From NCBI GenBank assembly GCA_013076295.1, contig RQOL01000824.1:2976001-3040000 (forward strand): a stretch of DNA of 64,000 bases, read 5' to 3'. This DNA is from Sanderia malayensis. Taxonomy: Eukaryota; Cnidaria; Scyphozoa; Semaeostomeae; Pelagiidae. Below, one piece after another: positions 60,301-64,000 of this stretch. The position numbers and the translations under genes were made by a program. A model generated the notes under the pieces. The model saw only the letters and a program-made list of their open reading frames with translations, was not told where the DNA came from and did no database searches. Positions within the stretch are counted from its first letter, which is position 1. Every line of letters starts with the position of its first letter.

Positions 60301-62865
60301 AAGTGTGAATTTGTATGAAAATGGACCATTCTGAGAAATGAATTTAAAAACAACTTCACGAGTTCTTGCAAAGCGGGCAGATTGCTGGAGAAGGTGAAGA
60401 AGTCGTAGAGATCGAAGTAGTCCAAGACCACAGACAAGTAGAATAGCTGCAGGCAGCAGCAGCGCTTTTTCGATCTTTTTCGTTGTTGTTCCATTTTAAT
60501 ACTAAAATCGTGCGCGCTCAAATCTTGAATTCAAACTTATTCATGTACCATCAAGAAAATTGTCACGAAATCTGTCGGTGCGTTTGAAGGGATTAAAATT
60601 CTGAAGGAACAATTTGAACGACGATCAAAAGAAATTTCAGAAAGATGAATTAACACCTACTGCGTAATCCCCGAAAACAAGCAGCAACAAGGAACTTGAA
60701 GGTGCAGTTACACTATCATTTTCTCGTGTTGTCAGTGATCACGGAAAAAATTGAAGCAACAATTACCTAAAGATGATAGTGTAATCCGGCCTTAACGTCA
60801 ACTACATTACAGATGCTTTTAAAAAGATAGGTAAAAGTAAAAACAAGATGTCGCAAAACTTGCCAAACTTTCCAAGTTAAATTGAATAAAAAGAGAATCA
60901 AAGATAATGGCTGAAAAATTCCCCTTGATGCTTTAAAAATTCCCCTTGATGCTTTAAAAACCCCCTTGATGCTTTAAAAATTCACCTGGTAGCAAGTTGT
61001 CTTGAAAACAATCCAAATAATCCGTGTACTGTCTTAGCTCCGGAATCTTCACTGTATTAACTCCGGAATCTTCCTTCTGCAGGTTGCGACTTTCGTTACC
61101 GGCTCTCCCGAATGGTTTCCGTACGACGTTGGGACGAATCTGATCCGTAATGCGGACCACACGCGCATCCATCTGGACACGGCCACAGTTGGTGAGAGGG
61201 AATGGACATTCTTGGTCTACTTGACCCAAAACTGGACCCAGAATTACTACGGAGAGACTGCCTACTATGAACGCAACAGCGATGATACGGAAATTGTTGC
61301 TGAAGTCAGACCGAGGTATGGAAGAGCCGTTATCTTCCAAGGTACGTCTGAAAGACTTTAGTTTCCATTGCTGAGTATGTCGTATGTCGTGTGGCGTAAT
61401 ATATGTGTGGCGTAATGTGTGGCGTAATTTAGGTGTGGCGTAATGTATGTGTAGCGTAATGTGTGGCGTAATTTAGGTGTGGCGTAATGTATGTGTAGCG
61501 TCGGTCTTTGGAAATTGTGTAAAAAAGATCCGTGAACTGCTTTACGGCTCGCACAAGCTTAGAGCCAGAGGGCTACAGAACAATACTACAACAGTCCTAG
61601 AGCCAGAGCAATTACAGCTCTACACTGCTGCTAAACGTTTTCTCAGAATAATTCTTGTGCGTTGTTATAGAGGATACAATCTCCCTTTACTGCATTTCTT
61701 AAGCTCACTGGAGTATTCGTTATATTTTAAAGCCTGGTTTCCACATCACACAGGTCAATCACAAAAATCACTCCGTGCATACTCGTACATACATACACAC
61801 ATACATACATACACACATACATACATACATACATACATACATACATACATACATACATACATACATACATACAATCACACAGAGACATTGATTTTAATTC
61901 TTTCAGCGACCCTCAACGACTATATGGAAACCAGGCTTAACAATGAACACTACTATATACAGTGTGGATAAAAATCAGAAGCGCGTATGCTTTAAACAGT
62001 CACTAGTTTTGATTTGATTCATGTGTTATTGCAATTGCAGGCCAAATACCCCACTCGGCACGCCCGCCAAGTCTCAAATTCACTGGGGCGAGATTGACTT
62101 TTGTCACGAAGCTACAGCCGAACGAGTTCGAGGGAAGGTACAAGAACTTCGTGGAGGAGGTCAGGCACTTTAGGTCTCGTGCGGGTTCCGTTGAATCGTT
62201 GGATGCGCTTGCTGCAACGGGTGACACAGCGAGCTATCTTGAGCAGATGAGAGCAATCAGACAGCAGACGAGGAAATGTAAGTCAAGCTACTTGGTAGCA
62301 TAAACCTTTGGGTGAAAGATACAGGGGAAAGGGGGACAGAAGAATGAAGGGAGGGGGTATTGGGTAGAAGAGGACTACCTTGATAGTGAGAGATTCAGTG
62401 GAATAGGGCTGCAGCTTGAAAGGGAGAGATTCCATAATTCCTATGTGATTTGATTTTTCAGATAGCTCACAAGAGCAAGTACCAGCTGTGAATAAACAAG
62501 AAGAAGGTTCTGAGGAAGGTGCACAGGAGGGAGCCGAAGGTGCAGAGGAAGGGGCGGAAGGTGAAGAGGAGGGAGCCGAAGGTGCAGAGGAGGGAGCCGA
62601 AGGTGCCGAGGAAGGAGGCGAAGGCGCAGAGGAAGGAGGCGAAGGTCCCGAAGAGGGAGGCGAAGGTCCTGAAGAGGGAGGCGAAGAGGAAGGCGAGGAA
62701 GAAGACCCCAATCCAGACGTCAAGTACATCACAGATGCTTTTAAAAAAATAGGTAAAAGTAAAAACAAAGATCCCGCGAAACTTGTCAAACTTTACAAAG
62801 AGTTGAAGCAAAGGGAATCAAAGATAATGGCTGAAATGGCTGAAAAATTCCCATCGATGCTTTAA
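57307..62865 (+). CDS. Secreted tandem prolyl-hydroxylase-like (2OG-Fe(II)) protein, first domain degenerate
   Basis: Exons 57307-57444, 57921-58378, 58855-59167, 59597-59788, 61083-61341, 62041-62277 and 62462-62865 (TAA) join in phase to give 666 residues. A signal peptide opens the protein ([20 protein letters not shown]). Two homologous domains follow, at about residues 70-300 and 305-490. Each starts with an FP motif ([20 protein letters not shown]) and shares W-x-P-Y, YGEL/YGET, P-R-x-GR-x-V-I and RPPS. This is the prolyl-4-hydroxylase type of double-stranded beta-helix. Domain 2 has the iron triad H397-x-D399 (RIHLDTA) and H458 (IPHSARPPS), with R471 as candidate 2-oxoglutarate ligand. 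In domain 1 the histidines are V and R, so it is probably inactive. The tail has a Glu/Gly repeat region and a Lys-rich end. Substrate is unknown; I do not know a named orthologue. Confidence 0.8.
59962..60792. mobile_element. PIF/Harbinger-like MITE with about 250-bp terminal inverted repeats
   Basis: Ends aggccggattacactatcat / atgatagtgtaatccggcct are inverted over at least 250 bp and nearly identical. TAA lies at both edges, the 3-bp target type (TWA) of PIF/Harbinger. The core has no transposase. It lies in the fourth intron of the dioxygenase-like gene. Confidence 0.82.
60795..60990 (+). pseudogene. Decayed copy of the last dioxygenase-gene exon
   Basis: acgtcaactacattacagat and the following 150 bp match 62716-62880 (acgtcaagtacatcacagat), the sequence coding the Lys-rich C terminus. 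The copy has lost frame (aacaagatgtcgcaaaact) and has a tripled block, ccccttgatgctttaaaaa. It abuts the right end of the MITE at 60792 and is spliced out as intron. Confidence 0.75.
61385..61502. repeat. gtgtggcgtaat tandem repeat
   Basis: Seven to eight units of tgtggcgtaat(gta/tta)ggtg, organised as a higher-order block of about 48 bp that repeats twice. Intronic, just after the exon ending at 61341. Confidence 0.8.
61731..61937. mobile_element. Small PIF/Harbinger-like MITE containing a (CATA)n microsatellite
   Basis: Inverted ends agcctggtttccacat and atatggaaaccaggct are flanked by TAA on both sides. The core includes about 85 bp of (cata)n at 61788-61873. Confidence 0.72.
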
Positions 62866-63715
62866 AAATTGACCTGGAAAATCGTGGAAGGTGTTTTGGT
62901 AGCATTTTGTATGACTTTGATTCCGAGTGTACCAAAATGTAAGGACAGTCTATCACGTAGATTAGTGATGTATTAATGCGACATCAGGCATTCTTTAATC
63001 TTTTCATATCTGGTATTTATTGAATCATTACCTTTTCCATGGTAGATTAGTTCTTCATTTTGGTTTGCATCACGCTGTATAGTCTACTTCTACTGTCTTA
63101 CGTTATAGGATATGAACCCCTTTCGTGAAATTAGCAAGATTTTCTTAATTGCGTTGCTGGATTTTTAATTGTTTTACAAGCACCACCTTGTTGCCTGAAT
63201 TACTAGCTATTTTGTTAATTTGCTGGATTAATTGTATCACTAAAATACGGTCTTTTCCTTGCGTTATTCACCCCTGTGTGCACCCTTCTTTCCGTACCCC
63301 ATCTTTCACCCTGCGATAACGGTGAAAAGCAGCCGCAAAATACACCAGTCGTCACAAACTACAGATTGCCACAAAACGTGCCAATTCGGGGACGAAATGT
63401 TTAGTTTATTAAAGCACTGTCGATCTGGTAAAGGTCAAAATTTGACCCCAAAGTATCAAAGTTCACCCAGGTCAAAAACCAACGTTCAAGAATGCAATTA
63501 TCAAATTACACGTCATGCTCCAGCTCCAGTCAAAAACAACACACAAGCATCGTACCAAAGAACATTGCATTAAAAAACTTAAATAGTTAAAAAAACCCTA
63601 TTGAATCGTACACCTCTAGTGCGAAAAACTTTAATAATAACACACAAAAGTACCTTGTTCGAAGCCCCAGAAGTGGAATAGCTGGTCTTTCGCTTGTCAA
63701 TCCAAATGCCTGGCA
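62866..63715. other. Non-coding region between convergent genes
   Basis: Contains the 3' flank of the dioxygenase-like gene and of the minus-strand gene at the right edge. The open frame at 63259-63573 shows no recognisable domain. Confidence 0.5.
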
Positions 63716-63800
63716 TTACTCTTTCAATTGACGCTGGTATAGTCGAAACTCATACTGGATTCCATTCTCTTCCTGAATGCCTTCGGGTACACTGGGATCA
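63716..63800 (-). CDS. Terminal exon of an unrecognised gene (partial)
   Basis: After an AG acceptor (cttcatccttag) the minus strand reads DPSVPEGIQEENGIQYEFRL then YQRQLKE and stops with TAA at 63718-63716. The short, charged end looks like a real conserved C terminus, perhaps of a small mitochondrial protein, but I cannot name it. Upstream exons would lie beyond the window; I found none between 63801 and 64000. Confidence 0.4.
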
Positions 63801-64000
63801 CTAAGGATGAAGAATAATCGTGTTAGTCAGTTACCAAAGCTAACGACTCGCTAAACGTTAGGAAAATCACTCCGTTCAATAAACAAAGAAAAATAACAGC
63901 TATAAAGCACAAGAAAAATAACATTCTCGTTGTGGTTACTTCACTAGACACAAAAGCAACTCTGATGGTTTTCGCTTTTCCTTTTATTAAAGAGTTTTAT

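Noticed and set aside
61477..61971. 164-codon frame with an [14 protein letters not shown] run
   Set aside because: It spans a tandem repeat, a MITE and a CATA microsatellite within an intron.

Overview
The window is eukaryotic nuclear DNA, AT-rich and intron-rich, with metazoan gene families and many DNA-transposon fragments. The gene set fits an early-branching animal, most likely an anthozoan cnidarian (sea anemone or coral). Pointers are a complement-type MASP protease whose protease domain is split by introns, an FN3-fused glutamate-receptor-like channel, and CD-MPR, LZIC, PM20D2, prohibitin-2 and CAD/DFF40 genes with short exons. The species assignment is inference. Exon chains were built by eye from conserved protein sequence, GT-AG sites and intron phase; no transcript evidence was available. 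Layout: (1) 66-5383 (+) is the 3' part of a gene with two FN3 domains followed by an ionotropic-glutamate-receptor-like channel whose pore carries a potassium-channel GYGD filter. (2) 5384-8353 is non-coding, between convergent genes. (3) 8354-18672 (-) is a complete 12-exon MASP-like gene (signal peptide, CUB, EGF, CUB, CCP, CCP, trypsin-like protease); its introns are packed with tandem repeats, MITEs, a SINE-like unit and a 1.4 kb long-terminal-inverted-repeat element carrying a two-exon ORF. (4) 18673-22828 has no gene I can support. (5) 22829-25143 (-) is a BTB/POZ gene with a hAT-type MITE in an intron. (6) 25974-28340 is a cluster of one MITE family, including a 2.1 kb copy with a THAP-domain remnant. 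(7) 29770-30769 (+) is an unrecognised coiled-coil gene. (8) 31284-33613 (+) is caspase-activated DNase (DFFB). (9) 34169-36988 (+) is the cation-dependent mannose-6-phosphate receptor. A 3.0 kb Mutator-like transposon (37074-40085) lies just downstream of its stop codon. (10) 40884-42605 (+) is LZIC. (11) 42606-51426 is repeat-rich: MITEs, an inverted decayed duplication, a 23-24 bp minisatellite, a foldback element and a 134-bp satellite containing telomere-like repeats. (12) 51427-53179 (-) is PM20D2. (13) 53680-56640 (-) is prohibitin-2, with a clear U12-type AT-AC intron. (14) 57307-62865 (+), divergent from prohibitin-2, encodes a secreted protein with two prolyl-hydroxylase-like domains, of which only the second keeps the iron ligands. 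(15) At the right edge is the last exon of a minus-strand gene. The genes do not form one pathway. They are independent animal genes for signalling, innate immunity, apoptosis, lysosomal sorting, mitochondria and peptide metabolism. The most unusual items are the FN3/potassium-filter receptor, the MASP with a rearranged S1 pocket, the tandem dioxygenase with one dead domain, and the layered transposon insertions.
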